Part shown: in pieces, positions 27,811 to 36,628 of the stretch
How positions within the stretch are numbered: position 1 is the stretch's first letter
Layout: each line of letters opens with the position of its first letter
From: an uncultured Halomonas sp.
Lineage (GTDB): Bacteria; Pseudomonadota; Gammaproteobacteria; Pseudomonadales; Halomonadaceae
Direction of reading: 5' to 3'
Length of the DNA: 64,000 nucleotides
Assembly (NCBI RefSeq): GCF_947493865.1
Contig: NZ_CANLTC010000002.1
Span: 186,001-250,000 of the forward strand
Notes under the pieces: generated by a model
Seen by the model: the letters and a program-made list of their open reading frames with translations, nothing else
Databases searched by the model: none
What the model was told of the DNA's origin: nothing
Made by a program: the position numbers and the translations under genes

Positions 27811-28026
27811 GTACGCCTTGATGCCGAGCTTTTCCACGGCGGTGATCAAGGCCTCACGGCTCACCTTGCCCTCCACTTCCGCACCATGGCGCCCGACTTC
27901 TGCACTCTCGACACCGTCCAGAGTCATTAGTGCGGTGGTGACGCGATTGAGCTGCTCAACGCTTTCGATTTCTTCAAAGCTCAGCGATATATGACCCACA
28001 AAACCCTTCCTGTCGAATAGTGGCAT
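27808..28026 (-). CDS. Small HMA-fold-like protein without the metal-binding cysteines
   Basis: From the ATG at 28026 (MPLFDRKGFVGHISLSFEEIE) the product is 72 residues. The pattern HISLSFEEIESVEQLNRVTTALMTLDGVESAEVGRHGAEVEGKVSREALITAVEKLGIKAY fits the beta-alpha-beta-beta-alpha-beta ferredoxin-like fold of heavy-metal-associated domains (…ALxxLDGVxxAEV…ALIxAVEKxGY). It has no CxxC, so copper binding of the CopZ type is unlikely. A longer in-frame start at 28083 lacks family resemblance. The stop codon is formed by the adjacent repeat. Function unknown. Confidence 0.6.
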   Translation of the reverse strand: MPLFDRKGFVGHISLSFEEIESVEQLNRVTTALMTLDGVESAEVGRHGAEVEGKVSREALITAVEKLGIKAY

Positions 28027-28306
28027 TGTTAGCTTGCAGTATAGAGTCTTGATCGTCGAACAGTAGCGCCAGCATGTAAACAATCATTAGGGATGCGCAT
28101 TTTAGGCATACCCGATATAAAGATTCACGGCAATTTTCCCGCTTATTTCAATACTTTGATATGTCCTTCCTGCTGTTATTAATAGCACATGCGCTAGCGA
28201 AAGGTGCTCGTGACACCTCATGTCAAGCGCATGGCCTCTCCGCCAAGAGGGCGTCCTCTCGGTAACAAAGGCGTTCATCACCAATCATTCAAGGAACAAG
28301 GGCATA

Positions 28307-28819
28307 ATGAAAAATACGATCAAACTTCATAACACTGCCATCGCAGTTGCTTTTACGCTCGTCGGTGTGCTTGGAGTGAGTACAGCAGCGAGTGCCGAGG
28401 TTGACAAAGACAACCTGAACCCGTGGCAGCATTGTGGTATCGGCGCGGCTATTTTCGATAACAACGAAACCGCCGCAGCACTCTCCAACGTTATCTGGGA
28501 TTCTGGAACCACGGCCGTAACTTCAGCCACTCTTTCTCCCGACACTTGCGAGAGCGAACAAGTCCAGGTCGCTCAGTTCATCGATGACACTTACGATGTG
28601 CTTGCCATGGAAACGGCTGCAGGTGAAGGCGAGCATCTGCAGACAGCATTGAGTCTTGCCGGCTGCACGGCAAGCGCTCAGGAAGGCGTCATTGACGCGC
28701 TGCGTACTGACTTGGGCAGCATCAGTGCCGACGCCGGCTATGGCGCCATGTCACATAGCGACAAGGCCTTTGAGTTCTATCGCAGCTTGACCACTGCTGC
28801 CGGCTGCTCCGTAGGCTAA
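28307..28819 (+). CDS. DUF3015 family exported protein
   Basis: From the ATG at 28307 (AAGGA upstream) the product is 170 residues, with a signal peptide ending in STAASA (about residue 29). The mature part contains NPWQHCGIGAAIFDNNETAAALSNVIWDSGTTAVTSATLSPDTC, the DUF3015 signature with its paired cysteines, and later cysteines in LAGCTAS and AAGCSVG that could form a second disulfide. Family function is not known. It lies upstream of and co-directional with the DUF4105 gene, with a strong hairpin between them, suggesting a functional pairing. Confidence 0.85.
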   Translation: MKNTIKLHNTAIAVAFTLVGVLGVSTAASAEVDKDNLNPWQHCGIGAAIFDNNETAAALSNVIWDSGTTAVTSATLSPDTCESEQVQVAQFIDDTYDVLAMETAAGEGEHLQTALSLAGCTASAQEGVIDALRTDLGSISADAGYGAMSHSDKAFEFYRSLTTAAGCSVG

Positions 28820-28872
28820 CTCCAATCAGCCTCAATGACCGGGCCTGAATGATCGGCTCTAAATGATTGGAG

Positions 28873-28897
28873 AGACCGGAGCATTTGGCTCCGGTCT
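28873..28897 (+). terminator. Inverted repeat between DUF3015 and DUF4105 genes
   Basis: A perfect 10-bp stem, AGACCGGAGC with GCTCCGGTCT around a 5-base loop, lies about 54 bp after the DUF3015 stop. It lacks a U-tract, so it may attenuate or stabilise message rather than terminate fully. Confidence 0.5.
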
Positions 28898-28944
28898 ACC
28901 ACTGCCCTTTGCTTTATACCTTTCGATTCTGACGAGACTTTTTC

Positions 28945-30813
28945 ATGCGGCGAATCCGGTTGCTCGTGGCTGCCTGCCTTGGCGTTTTTTGCATGGACAG
29001 CATGGCGGGTGAGACATCACTGGCTGACACTGAGCAATGGCGTTCGCTGTTGCATTTCGATCGAGATGGCCTTTTCAAAGAGCCCCGCAGTGCCGTCATC
29101 GATTCACGTTTTTTTCTGGCTCCCAATGGTGCTACCGATCCCGCAGCAGAACTCGAAGCGACACTGAACGCCTTTCGCGCTGATCCGACAGGCATGGAAC
29201 CCGGTACTCACGCATTGTGTCGTTTTCCCGCACGAGCCCTGTGGATCACTCAAGCGACTGGAGAGCAGTGGCCCCAGAATGCAGCATGTCCGGATTTAGG
29301 CGCATGGCAAGAGCGTTACGAAGATGCGTCCGTCGGCCTCATATTCGCGTCAGGATATCTGGGAAATCCAGCATCGTTCTTTGGGCATCTGATGATTCAC
29401 TTGCAGCCCCCTGCAGAGCCGGGCAATCTGGTCGACGCGACTCAATTGCTCGATACCAGTCTCAATTTCGGTGCGGATGTACCCGCCACGGATGGCCTGG
29501 CCAAGTACATGGCCAAGGGCCTACTAGGGGGGTATGAAGCAAAATTTTCCAATGCGCCCTTCTATCGCAATACGACGATCTATTCCGAAAAGGAAATGCG
29601 CGATCTCTGGCACTACGAACTGGCGTTACCGGACGAGGAACGGCAGCTCCTGATCGCCCACCTCTATGAGATTCTCGGCCAGGATTACGATTATCTTTTT
29701 TTGACGCAGAACTGTGCCTCACGGATCGCCCGAACCCTCGAAGTCGTGATTGATGCCGATCTGACCGTCGGTAGCGTCGCCTGGGTAGCCCCAGAAAGCG
29801 TGATTCGCAACGTCGGCACTGCCTACGACTCAGGTCAACCTTTGCTCAAGACGGTCCATCACGTACCCTCGCGCCGCCTGATCACCGAGCAGCGCTATCG
29901 AGCACTGAACAATGCAGAGCAAACGGCAGCCCGCAGGGTGCTGCTGGAAATGGATCGTCTCGACCTGACGAGACCGGAATACCTCGCATTGTCGCCCAAG
30001 CGTCGCGCGGCAGTGATCGAGACCCTGCAGAGTCACGTGGCTCTCTTGCGGGACACTCAGCCTCAAGGGGCCCTCTCGGATATTGCACGCCGCTTGCAGT
30101 TGGAGCGCCTATCGCTCCCGCGCGGTCAACAGTCGCAAAATACGCAAAAAAGCATACCCATTCATGAGGCCACACCCTCCAGTACCGTCAGAGCACAAGG
30201 TGTCTACAATAATGTTCTAGGGGATGGATTGCGCTTGACGATACGACCGCTGCATTACGATTTATTGGATAGCGAGGCCACTCGAATGCCCAATGCGGCA
30301 TTGGAAATCGGCACGACCAAGATCGATCTTGGTTATGGAAGCCCCAAACTACGAGAATTCAAACTATTCTCGATAACCAACCTGTATACGCAGCATGCCC
30401 CCTTGCCCGCATCACCTACCATGGCATGGCATGCATCTGCGGGAATAGCACGCTCAACACTCGACTGCGATGATTGCCTTGATGGCAACGCCAAACTGCT
30501 CGCTGGCAAATCCTCTCAAATCGGCAGTCATATCCCTTTTGCCTTGGTGGGCGGCCAGCTCAGAACGCAGCGTTACAATGACGGCGCCCTGGCGCCAATG
30601 GCCCAGGCAGGCCTGCTATCGCATTGGACCGAGCGTCAGCGCACGCTACTGACCATCGAGCATGCCGACGCCCTACAAGGCGAATCTTCTCGATCGACTG
30701 AGTGGAACATTCAATATCGCGTAGCCTTGAACAATTATCTGGATATCCGTGTCGAGGCACAAGGCGATGGTGATGCAAGAGAGTTGGCAGCAGGCATGTC
30801 GTTTTACTTTTGA
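28945..30813 (+). CDS. DUF4105 (Lnb N-terminal-like) envelope protein with probable outer-membrane barrel
   Basis: The 622-residue protein has a signal peptide (RIRLLVAACLGVFCMDSMAG). A periplasmic DUF4105/Lnb-N domain (about 30-380) contains SFFGHLMIHLQ (about 147-157) and LFLTQNCASRIARTLE. The last ~220 residues alternate hydrophobic and polar residues and end MSFYF, with the terminal Phe typical of outer-membrane beta-barrels. The order His then NC(x)nR resembles permuted NlpC/P60 (LRAT-like) enzymes, suggesting an amidase or acyltransferase site; this is inference. It follows the DUF3015 gene and is followed by the second 271-bp element. Confidence 0.8.
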   Translation: MRRIRLLVAACLGVFCMDSMAGETSLADTEQWRSLLHFDRDGLFKEPRSAVIDSRFFLAPNGATDPAAELEATLNAFRADPTGMEPGTHALCRFPARALWITQATGEQWPQNAACPDLGAWQERYEDASVGLIFASGYLGNPASFFGHLMIHLQPPAEPGNLVDATQLLDTSLNFGADVPATDGLAKYMAKGLLGGYEAKFSNAPFYRNTTIYSEKEMRDLWHYELALPDEERQLLIAHLYEILGQDYDYLFLTQNCASRIARTLEVVIDADLTVGSVAWVAPESVIRNVGTAYDSGQPLLKTVHHVPSRRLITEQRYRALNNAEQTAARRVLLEMDRLDLTRPEYLALSPKRRAAVIETLQSHVALLRDTQPQGALSDIARRLQLERLSLPRGQQSQNTQKSIPIHEATPSSTVRAQGVYNNVLGDGLRLTIRPLHYDLLDSEATRMPNAALEIGTTKIDLGYGSPKLREFKLFSITNLYTQHAPLPASPTMAWHASAGIARSTLDCDDCLDGNAKLLAGKSSQIGSHIPFALVGGQLRTQRYNDGALAPMAQAGLLSHWTERQRTLLTIEHADALQGESSRSTEWNIQYRVALNNYLDIRVEAQGDGDARELAAGMSFYF

Positions 30814-30849
30814 TCAGAGTGTTCATGGGGAATGCTGCCGAAAGGCGTA

Positions 30850-31120
30850 CTAGGGCCTGTTGACGTTTCATCACGAACCGCGTTGCTGCATCAAAAAGTG
30901 TCAGTCAAGGCGCGAAGCGCAGGGAAGGGTTATTCCCTTTTCACGTTTCGCAACGCAGAATGGCGCTTTTTGCTGCGCACCCCGAAGGGCTGGGCCAGTT
31001 TTTATCCGCTGCTGCGTTAGTCGTCGTTCATTTGGAATAACCAAATTTCTCTCCTCCTGCCTTGCCCCGAATAAAAACTGGCGCCAGCGCGGCCGTGAAT
31101 GAAACGTCAACAGGCCCTAG
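30850..31120. mobile_element. 271-bp MITE-like element with CTAG-flanked inverted ends, copy 2
   Basis: Same length and about 95% identical by eye to 26936-27206, again bounded by CTAG. Both ends carry the same change relative to copy 1 (GGGTCT to GGGCCT on the left, AGACCC to AGGCCC on the right), so the inverted repeat stays perfect. It fills most of the 378 bp between the DUF4105 gene and ygfZ; nothing else is visible there apart from the ygfZ leader. Confidence 0.85.
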
Positions 31121-31191
31121 CCCCACCACCTTGCAATCCCTGGCATCGAACCCAATAGTCATGAACAAACCCGGCGTCAAACGGAGCCCTC

Positions 31192-32238
31192 ATGACCAAC
31201 TGGACAGCTCATCTTCAAGCAGCCGGTGCGCGTTGTCTCGACGAGCGTCGTATCGACTTCGACGATCCGAAACAGGCCCAGCAACCCAACGACGCCACCC
31301 TGCTCGCGCCTTTGCTCCACCTTGCCATTCTGGAAATCGAGGGGGTCGATGCCAAGCGCTTTCTGCAGGGCCAGACCAGTGCCCAGCTTGAATTGGCGGA
31401 TGGCGATTTCGCACCCTTGACCGCTTTCTGCTCGGTCAAGGGACGCATGCTGGCCAATGCGCAACTGCTATGTCTCGCCGAAGGCCGCTACTGGCTGTTG
31501 CTCGACCGCAGCCTTGTCGAACCGCTCAAGACCCACTTGAGCAAGTTCGCGGTGTTCTACAAGGCCGAACTCCGCCCTCGAGACGACCTGGCGCTGATCG
31601 GCCTGGTTGGCCGTGACGCCCCCGCACTGTTGGAAGCGCGTCTGGATATGCTTCCACCGGCTGTCTGGCATCAAACCGTGCAAGACGAGCGCGTTCTGCT
31701 GCATCATCCCGGCCCGCGCCCTCGCTTCATTCTGGGTCTGCCCCAGACGGAGGCTGCTGCGGCCTGGGATACACTGGCGCGCTCGGCAACGCCGGTGGGC
31801 AATGCGGTATGGCAACTGCAGGACATCAAGGCCGGGCTTGCCTGGCTGAATGCCGCACAGCAGGACACCTACCTGCCTCAGATGATCAACTGGGAGGCCT
31901 TGGGAGGCATCAGTTTCAAGAAGGGGTGCTATACCGGGCAGGAGGTCGTGGCCCGGGCGCACTTCCGGGGACAGGTCAAGAAGCGTCTGGTGCGTGCGCA
32001 ACTCGAGGGCAGCGAGGTTCCCGAGCCAGGCGCACTGGTATGCGATGCCGAAGGCAAACGCCAGGGCGAGGTCTTCTGCGCCGCCCTGGATGCCTACGGC
32101 CAGGCAGAAATACTTGCCGTGTTGAATACTCGCGCCAGCGAGGAAACGCTCGAGGTCATCGGTCAGCGCTTGAAGCAACTCAAGCTGCCCTACGCCATCG
32201 AGCGCCTCGATCCGGAAGAACTCGCCACACAGGACTAG
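31192..32238 (+). CDS. ygfZ: YgfZ, folate-binding GcvT-like protein for iron-sulfur enzyme maintenance
   Basis: YgfZ is a tetrahydrofolate-binding paralog of GcvT that helps assemble or repair Fe-S enzymes, such as MiaB. The 348-residue protein contains the diagnostic motif ISFKKGCYTGQEVVARAHFRG (K-G-C-Y-T-G-Q-E; Cys near residue 244). It also has the GcvT-type opening LAILEIEGVDAKRFLQGQTSAQLE and LTAFCSVKGRMLANAQL. The stop overlaps the tatD-family stop by four bases in tail-to-tail orientation. Confidence 0.93.
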   Translation: MTNWTAHLQAAGARCLDERRIDFDDPKQAQQPNDATLLAPLLHLAILEIEGVDAKRFLQGQTSAQLELADGDFAPLTAFCSVKGRMLANAQLLCLAEGRYWLLLDRSLVEPLKTHLSKFAVFYKAELRPRDDLALIGLVGRDAPALLEARLDMLPPAVWHQTVQDERVLLHHPGPRPRFILGLPQTEAAAAWDTLARSATPVGNAVWQLQDIKAGLAWLNAAQQDTYLPQMINWEALGGISFKKGCYTGQEVVARAHFRGQVKKRLVRAQLEGSEVPEPGALVCDAEGKRQGEVFCAALDAYGQAEILAVLNTRASEETLEVIGQRLKQLKLPYAIERLDPEELATQD

Positions 32239-32999
32239 CCGTCGATGCCGAACAATCGTCGCGTATTGTTCGTACTGTTTGAGGCGATCTGCTCAGCCGG
32301 TTCGCCTCGTAAACCGGCGATATGCTCGCATACCCGCGCCAGGCGGGCAGGCTCGTTGCGCTCCCCCTGAAAGCCGGCCAAGGGCATGTCCGGGCTGTCG
32401 GTTTCCAGCACGTAGCCGTCATCCGGCAAGGAGCGAACCGCACGCTGCAGGCGCTTGGCACGCTCATGGGTCGTTGCACCCCCCAGACCGACGACAAACC
32501 CTAGATCGAGAAACTTGCCGGCCTGCTCCGGACTGCCGGCGAAGGCGTGAATCAACCCGCCTCTGGGCAGGTTCAGCTGACGCAGGCGCTTGGCAACCTT
32601 GTCGTTGGCCTGCACACAATGCACCACCACCGGGAGATCGCGCTGCTTGGCAATCCTGAGTTGGGCATCGAAGAGGCGCCATTGTGCGTCCAGCGTATTC
32701 TCGAAACGCGCATCGATGCCGCACTCCCCTAACGCCACGGTTTCCGGATGCTCGTCGAGCATCGCCTCCAGCGCCTCGATATCCTCATCCCCATGGTCCT
32801 CCATGAAGTAGGGATGCAAACCAAGGTTCAAGCTGACCTCCTCGCGCCGGGCAAGCTCGATCACCGCCGGCCAACGCGCCCGGGTCGTGCCGGGTACGAC
32901 GAAGTGTTCGATGCCGGCCCCGCGCGCCCGTGCGAATACGGCCTCGCGGTCGTTATCGAAATCGGCAAGATCCAGGTGGCAATGAGCGTCGATCAGCAT
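32235..32999 (-). CDS. TatD-family metal-dependent hydrolase (YjjV-like)
   Basis: A TIM-barrel DNase/hydrolase of the TatD family; 254 residues from the ATG at 32999. The metal-binding motif DAHCHLD opens the protein, followed by VPGTTRARWPAVIELA, LGLHPYF, LGECGIDAR (Glu ligand), VVHCVQAN (His ligand), IHAFAGSPEQA and VLETDSPDMPL (Asp ligand). All expected metal ligands are present. Similarity of the order and length suggests YjjV rather than TatD itself. It lies 15 bp after mscL on the same strand. Confidence 0.92.
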   Translation of the reverse strand: MLIDAHCHLDLADFDNDREAVFARARGAGIEHFVVPGTTRARWPAVIELARREEVSLNLGLHPYFMEDHGDEDIEALEAMLDEHPETVALGECGIDARFENTLDAQWRLFDAQLRIAKQRDLPVVVHCVQANDKVAKRLRQLNLPRGGLIHAFAGSPEQAGKFLDLGFVVGLGGATTHERAKRLQRAVRSLPDDGYVLETDSPDMPLAGFQGERNEPARLARVCEHIAGLRGEPAEQIASNSTNNTRRLFGIDG

Positions 33000-33013
33000 T
33001 TGGGCTCCTGTTG

Positions 33014-33496
33014 CTAACTGACTTGTGGATCGTCGTCGAGCTTGGATGTACAGGCTGGACAGCGCGTGGCATCCACGGGAATCTTGCTGATGCAGTAGGG
33101 GCAACTCTTGACCGTCGGCGCGGAGGTTTCCGGCGGGTAGGCAAGATTCTTCAACCGGTTGATATTGCGCACCAGGACGAACACCGCCAGGGCGACGATC
33201 AAGAACGAGAGCAGGGCATTGAAGAAAAGGCCGTAATTGAGCGTGGTCGCGCCGGCCGCCTGGGCCTGTTCCAGGGTGTAGTAAGCCCCTTCCCCACTGC
33301 CGGGGCGCAACACGATGAACTGGTTGCTGAAATTGATATCGCCGGTGATCAGTCCGATCACCGGTGTAAAGATATCCTTGACCAGGCTGTTGACGATGGA
33401 CGTGAAGGCAGCCCCGATGATGATACCCACCGCCATGTCGACCACGTTGCCCTTGACCGCGAATTCACGAAACTCCTTGAGAAATTTCGATGCCAT
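33014..33496 (-). CDS. mscL: Large-conductance mechanosensitive channel MscL with a C-terminal zinc ribbon
   Basis: MscL opens under membrane tension to release solutes during hypo-osmotic shock, which matters for a halophile. From the ATG at 33496 (GAGGAT upstream) the product is 160 residues. It has the amphipathic N-terminus MASKFLKEFREFAVKGNVVDMAVGIIIG, TM1 with the pore gate VDMAVGIIIGAAFTSIVNSLV, a periplasmic loop and TM2 (YGLFFNALLSFLIVALAVFVLV). The tail carries CPYC and CPAC 13 residues apart, a zinc-ribbon-like extension absent from E. coli MscL (136 residues). Confidence 0.93.
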   Translation of the reverse strand: MASKFLKEFREFAVKGNVVDMAVGIIIGAAFTSIVNSLVKDIFTPVIGLITGDINFSNQFIVLRPGSGEGAYYTLEQAQAAGATTLNYGLFFNALLSFLIVALAVFVLVRNINRLKNLAYPPETSAPTVKSCPYCISKIPVDATRCPACTSKLDDDPQVS

Positions 33497-33515
33497 GGCC
33501 GCAAGATCCTCGTTT

Positions 33516-35105
33516 CTAGTGTTCTCTAGTAGCATTGAAGCGCACTTCCGGCCAGCGCTCCTGAGTCATCTGTAAATTGACGCGAGTCGGCGCCAGATAG
33601 GTCAGATAACCACCGCCGTCCAAGGCAAGATTCGTGCTGGCCTTGCGTCTGAACTCGTCGAGCCTCTTGGCATCATCGCAGTACACCCACCGCGCCGTCT
33701 GCACATTGACCGGCTCGTAAATGCAATCGACCTTGTACTCTTCCTTGAGCCGATGAGCGACCACATCGAATTGCAGCGTTCCCACCGCACCGACGATCAG
33801 GTCGTTATTGTCCAGGGGCATGAATACCTGGGTCGCGCCTTCTTCGGAAAGCTGCTGCAACCCCTTTTGAAGCGCCTTCATCTTCAGCGGATCGCGTAGA
33901 CGCACGCGCTTGAACAGCTCCGGTGCGAAATGCGGAATGCCGGTGAAACGCATCTCCTCGCCCATGGTGAAGGTATCGCCAATCTGGATGGTGCCGTGGT
34001 TGTGCAGGCCGATGATGTCACCGGGCCAGGCCTCCTCGACATGAGCCCGGTCCGAGGCCATGAAGGTCAAGGCGTCGGCGATCTTGACGTCCTTGCCGAT
34101 GCGCACGTGGCGCATCTTCATGTTCTTGTCGTACTTGCCGGAACAGACCCGCAGAAAAGCCACTCGATCGCGGTGTTTCGGGTCCATATTGGCCTGGATC
34201 TTAAAAACGAAGCCGGAAAAACGTTCGTCATGGGCGCTGACGGTTCGCGTATCGGTATCTCGGGGCTGAGGGGCCGGCGCATATTCGACGAAGCCGTCGA
34301 GCATCTCACGCACGCCGAAGTTGCCCATGGCAGTGCCGAAATAGACCGGCGTGAGTTCACCGCGGCGATAGGCATCCAGATCGAATTCATGGGATGCGCC
34401 ACGCACCAGCTCCACTTCCATGCGCAGCTCCTCGGCCTGCGCAGCGCCCAGGATCTCGTCCACCTGGGCACTGTCGAGGCCCTCGATGCGAACATCGTCA
34501 GGAATACGACTGCCCTGACCCTGCTTGTAGAGATGAATCACATCATTATAAAGATGATAGACCCCACGAAAATGACGGCCCATGCCAATGGGCCAGGTCA
34601 TCGGCGCGCACTGGATGTTCAGCACCGTTTCGACCTCGTCCATGACCTCGACCGGATCGCGAATATCGCGGTCCATCTTGTTGATGAAGGTCAGTATCGG
34701 CGTGGTACGCAACCGACACACCTCCATCAGCTTGATGGTACGTTCTTCGACGCCCTTGGCGCCGTCGATCACCATCAGCGCCGAATCCACCGCGGTCAGG
34801 GTGCGGTAGGTATCCTCTGAAAAGTCTTCGTGGCCTGGCGTATCGAGCAGGTTGACGATGCGACCCGCATAGGGAAACTGCATGACCGAGGTGGTCACCG
34901 AGATGCCGCGCTCCTGCTCCATCTTCATCCAGTCGGAAGTAGCGTGGCGCTCGTTACGCTTGCCTTTGACGGAACCGGCGAGCTTGATGGCGTTGCCGAA
35001 CAGCAGAAGCTTTTCGGTGATGGTGGTCTTGCCGGCGTCGGGGTGAGAAATGATGGCAAAGGTGCGGCGAATATCCGCCTGCTGGGCTAACTGACTGTCG
35101 GGCAT
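33516..35105 (-). CDS. prfC: Peptide chain release factor 3
   Basis: RF3 is the GTPase that recycles RF1/RF2 from the ribosome. The 529-residue protein has G1 [13 protein letters not shown] (near residue 20), the [11 protein letters not shown] switch I region, G3 [13 protein letters not shown]4 NKMDRD and an EF-G/EF-Tu-like domain II. The C-terminal domain has the [23 protein letters not shown] motif. Length matches E. coli PrfC. It is upstream of mscL on the minus strand. Confidence 0.97.
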   Translation of the reverse strand: MPDSQLAQQADIRRTFAIISHPDAGKTTITEKLLLFGNAIKLAGSVKGKRNERHATSDWMKMEQERGISVTTSVMQFPYAGRIVNLLDTPGHEDFSEDTYRTLTAVDSALMVIDGAKGVEERTIKLMEVCRLRTTPILTFINKMDRDIRDPVEVMDEVETVLNIQCAPMTWPIGMGRHFRGVYHLYNDVIHLYKQGQGSRIPDDVRIEGLDSAQVDEILGAAQAEELRMEVELVRGASHEFDLDAYRRGELTPVYFGTAMGNFGVREMLDGFVEYAPAPQPRDTDTRTVSAHDERFSGFVFKIQANMDPKHRDRVAFLRVCSGKYDKNMKMRHVRIGKDVKIADALTFMASDRAHVEEAWPGDIIGLHNHGTIQIGDTFTMGEEMRFTGIPHFAPELFKRVRLRDPLKMKALQKGLQQLSEEGATQVFMPLDNNDLIVGAVGTLQFDVVAHRLKEEYKVDCIYEPVNVQTARWVYCDDAKRLDEFRRKASTNLALDGGGYLTYLAPTRVNLQMTQERWPEVRFNATREH

Positions 35106-35266
35106 TGAGCGGTGTCGCTAATTTGTACTCGGTTTCGAACACGCCAGGCAGCGGCCAAAACCAAAGGAAGTGTATTCTGATAAGCGATTGTAATCATTGC
35201 GGGCATGCGAGTGTAGCGTCTTGGCTTCAATATCGACGTTTATCGAAACGATCGATGCTGGCGCAA

Positions 35267-35291
35267 GGCGGCAATTGATGACATTGCCGCC
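35267..35291 (-). terminator. Possible terminator hairpin after the sugar dehydrogenase gene
   Basis: A perfect 9-bp stem GGCGGCAAT / ATTGCCGCC with a 7-base loop lies about 40 bp after the dehydrogenase stop on the minus strand. It is followed only by a weak TTGC run, so termination strength is uncertain. Confidence 0.45.
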
Positions 35292-35332
35292 GCCTTTCCG
35301 CTGCTAGTGTGATGTTTCACAAGTTGGCCGTC

Positions 35333-36628
35333 TTATTCATTGCCACCATAGGTCACGCGCCAGATGGCGTTCGTCAGGTCGTCAGCGATGATGAGGCTAC
35401 CATCCGGGGCCACGGTCACACCCACTGGCCTGCCGCGAGTCTGGCCATCTTCGGTGAGAAATCCCGAGACGAAGTCGACCGGGTCGCCGTCGGGCTTGCC
35501 ATTGCTGAAGGGTACGAACACTACCTTGTAGCCGACAGGATCGGCGCGGTTCCAACTGCCATGCTCACCGATAAACACCCCTTCCGCGAAATCGTCACCC
35601 ATTTCGGGTATGGAAAACGCAAGACCAAGCGGTGCTCTATGTGAACCAAGGCTGTAATCCGGCACAATCGCCGATTCCACCTTCTCGTGGCTCTGTGGGC
35701 GAACGCGCGAGTCCACATTCTGGCCCCAATAGCTATAGGGCCAACCATAGAAACCACCTTCACGTACCGAGGTGAGATAGTCGGGAACCAGGTCGGATCC
35801 TAGCTCGTCCCGCTCGTTGACTACCGTCCATAACTGCTCGGTTCCTGGCTGGAAGGTCAGCGCCGTGGGGTTGCGCAGGCCGGTCGCATAAGGCCTGTGC
35901 GCGCCCGTTTGCGCATCGATCTCCCATATTTCGGCACGGTCGACCTCTGCTTCCATACCGCGTTCGGTAATGTTGCTGTTTGAACCGATACCCACGTAGA
36001 GAAAGCGTCCATCAGGACTGGCGGTCAGCGCCTTGGTCCAGTGGTGATTGATTGCTGAAGGTAGCTTGGCGATGACCGTCGGCGGCCCACTGGCCTCGGT
36101 TTGCCCCTCCTGGTAGTCAAAACGCACCAAGGCATCTTGGTTGGCAACGTAGAGATTGTCATCCACCAGGGCCAGTCCGTAGGGCGCATTGAGATCCTCG
36201 GCGAAAACCACCTGCTCTTCATAGGTGCCGTCACCGTCGCTGTCGCGCAGTAATGTCAAACGATCCCCACTTTCGACCGAGGTAGTGCCCTGACTTTGTA
36301 TATACCCGGCAATAAAATCCTTGGGTCGCGACTTTGGTGCATTGCCGCCGCCGCTACCTTCAGCCACCAGAATGTCGCCATTGGGCAGCACCAGGGTTTG
36401 ACGCGGCACCTTGAGATCGGTGGCAATAGCCGTGATGGCGTAGTTTTCGGGCACCTTGGGCAGCTTGTCGCCCCACTCTGCTGGCTCTGGAATGGTCATG
36501 TCGGGCAAAAGCCCGCGCTCCGGTTCCGGCAATGTTGGATTGGGGCCGTACACTTGCATATCTTGAGCGCTTGCTCCACCGGCAAGCAGAATCGATAGAG
36601 ATGCGACGTAAATACTGGAAAACTTCAT
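35333..36628 (-). CDS. Secreted PQQ-type sugar dehydrogenase (glucose/sorbosone dehydrogenase family)
   Basis: A periplasmic six-bladed beta-propeller of the soluble glucose/aldose/sorbosone dehydrogenase family; 431 residues. The signal peptide (about 1-21) ends GGASA. Family features include FAEDLNAPYGLALVDDNLYVANQD, HHWTKALTASPDGRFLYVGIGSNSN, TGLRNPTALTFQPGTEQLW and EGGFYGWPYSYWG. The catalytic-type histidine segment is INHHWTK. Cofactor PQQ is known for some family members and inferred here; no pqq genes are in the window. The ATG overlaps the stop of the membrane-protein gene at 36625, indicating co-transcription. Confidence 0.85.
   Translation of the reverse strand: MKFSSIYVASLSILLAGGASAQDMQVYGPNPTLPEPERGLLPDMTIPEPAEWGDKLPKVPENYAITAIATDLKVPRQTLVLPNGDILVAEGSGGGNAPKSRPKDFIAGYIQSQGTTSVESGDRLTLLRDSDGDGTYEEQVVFAEDLNAPYGLALVDDNLYVANQDALVRFDYQEGQTEASGPPTVIAKLPSAINHHWTKALTASPDGRFLYVGIGSNSNITERGMEAEVDRAEIWEIDAQTGAHRPYATGLRNPTALTFQPGTEQLWTVVNERDELGSDLVPDYLTSVREGGFYGWPYSYWGQNVDSRVRPQSHEKVESAIVPDYSLGSHRAPLGLAFSIPEMGDDFAEGVFIGEHGSWNRADPVGYKVVFVPFSNGKPDGDPVDFVSGFLTEDGQTRGRPVGVTVAPDGSLIIADDLTNAIWRVTYGGNE

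Noticed and set aside
30850-31120. Small frames inside the 271-bp repeats (62-80 codons)
   Set aside because: They are present only because of the repeat's composition, start or end within hairpins, and are not similar to known proteins.
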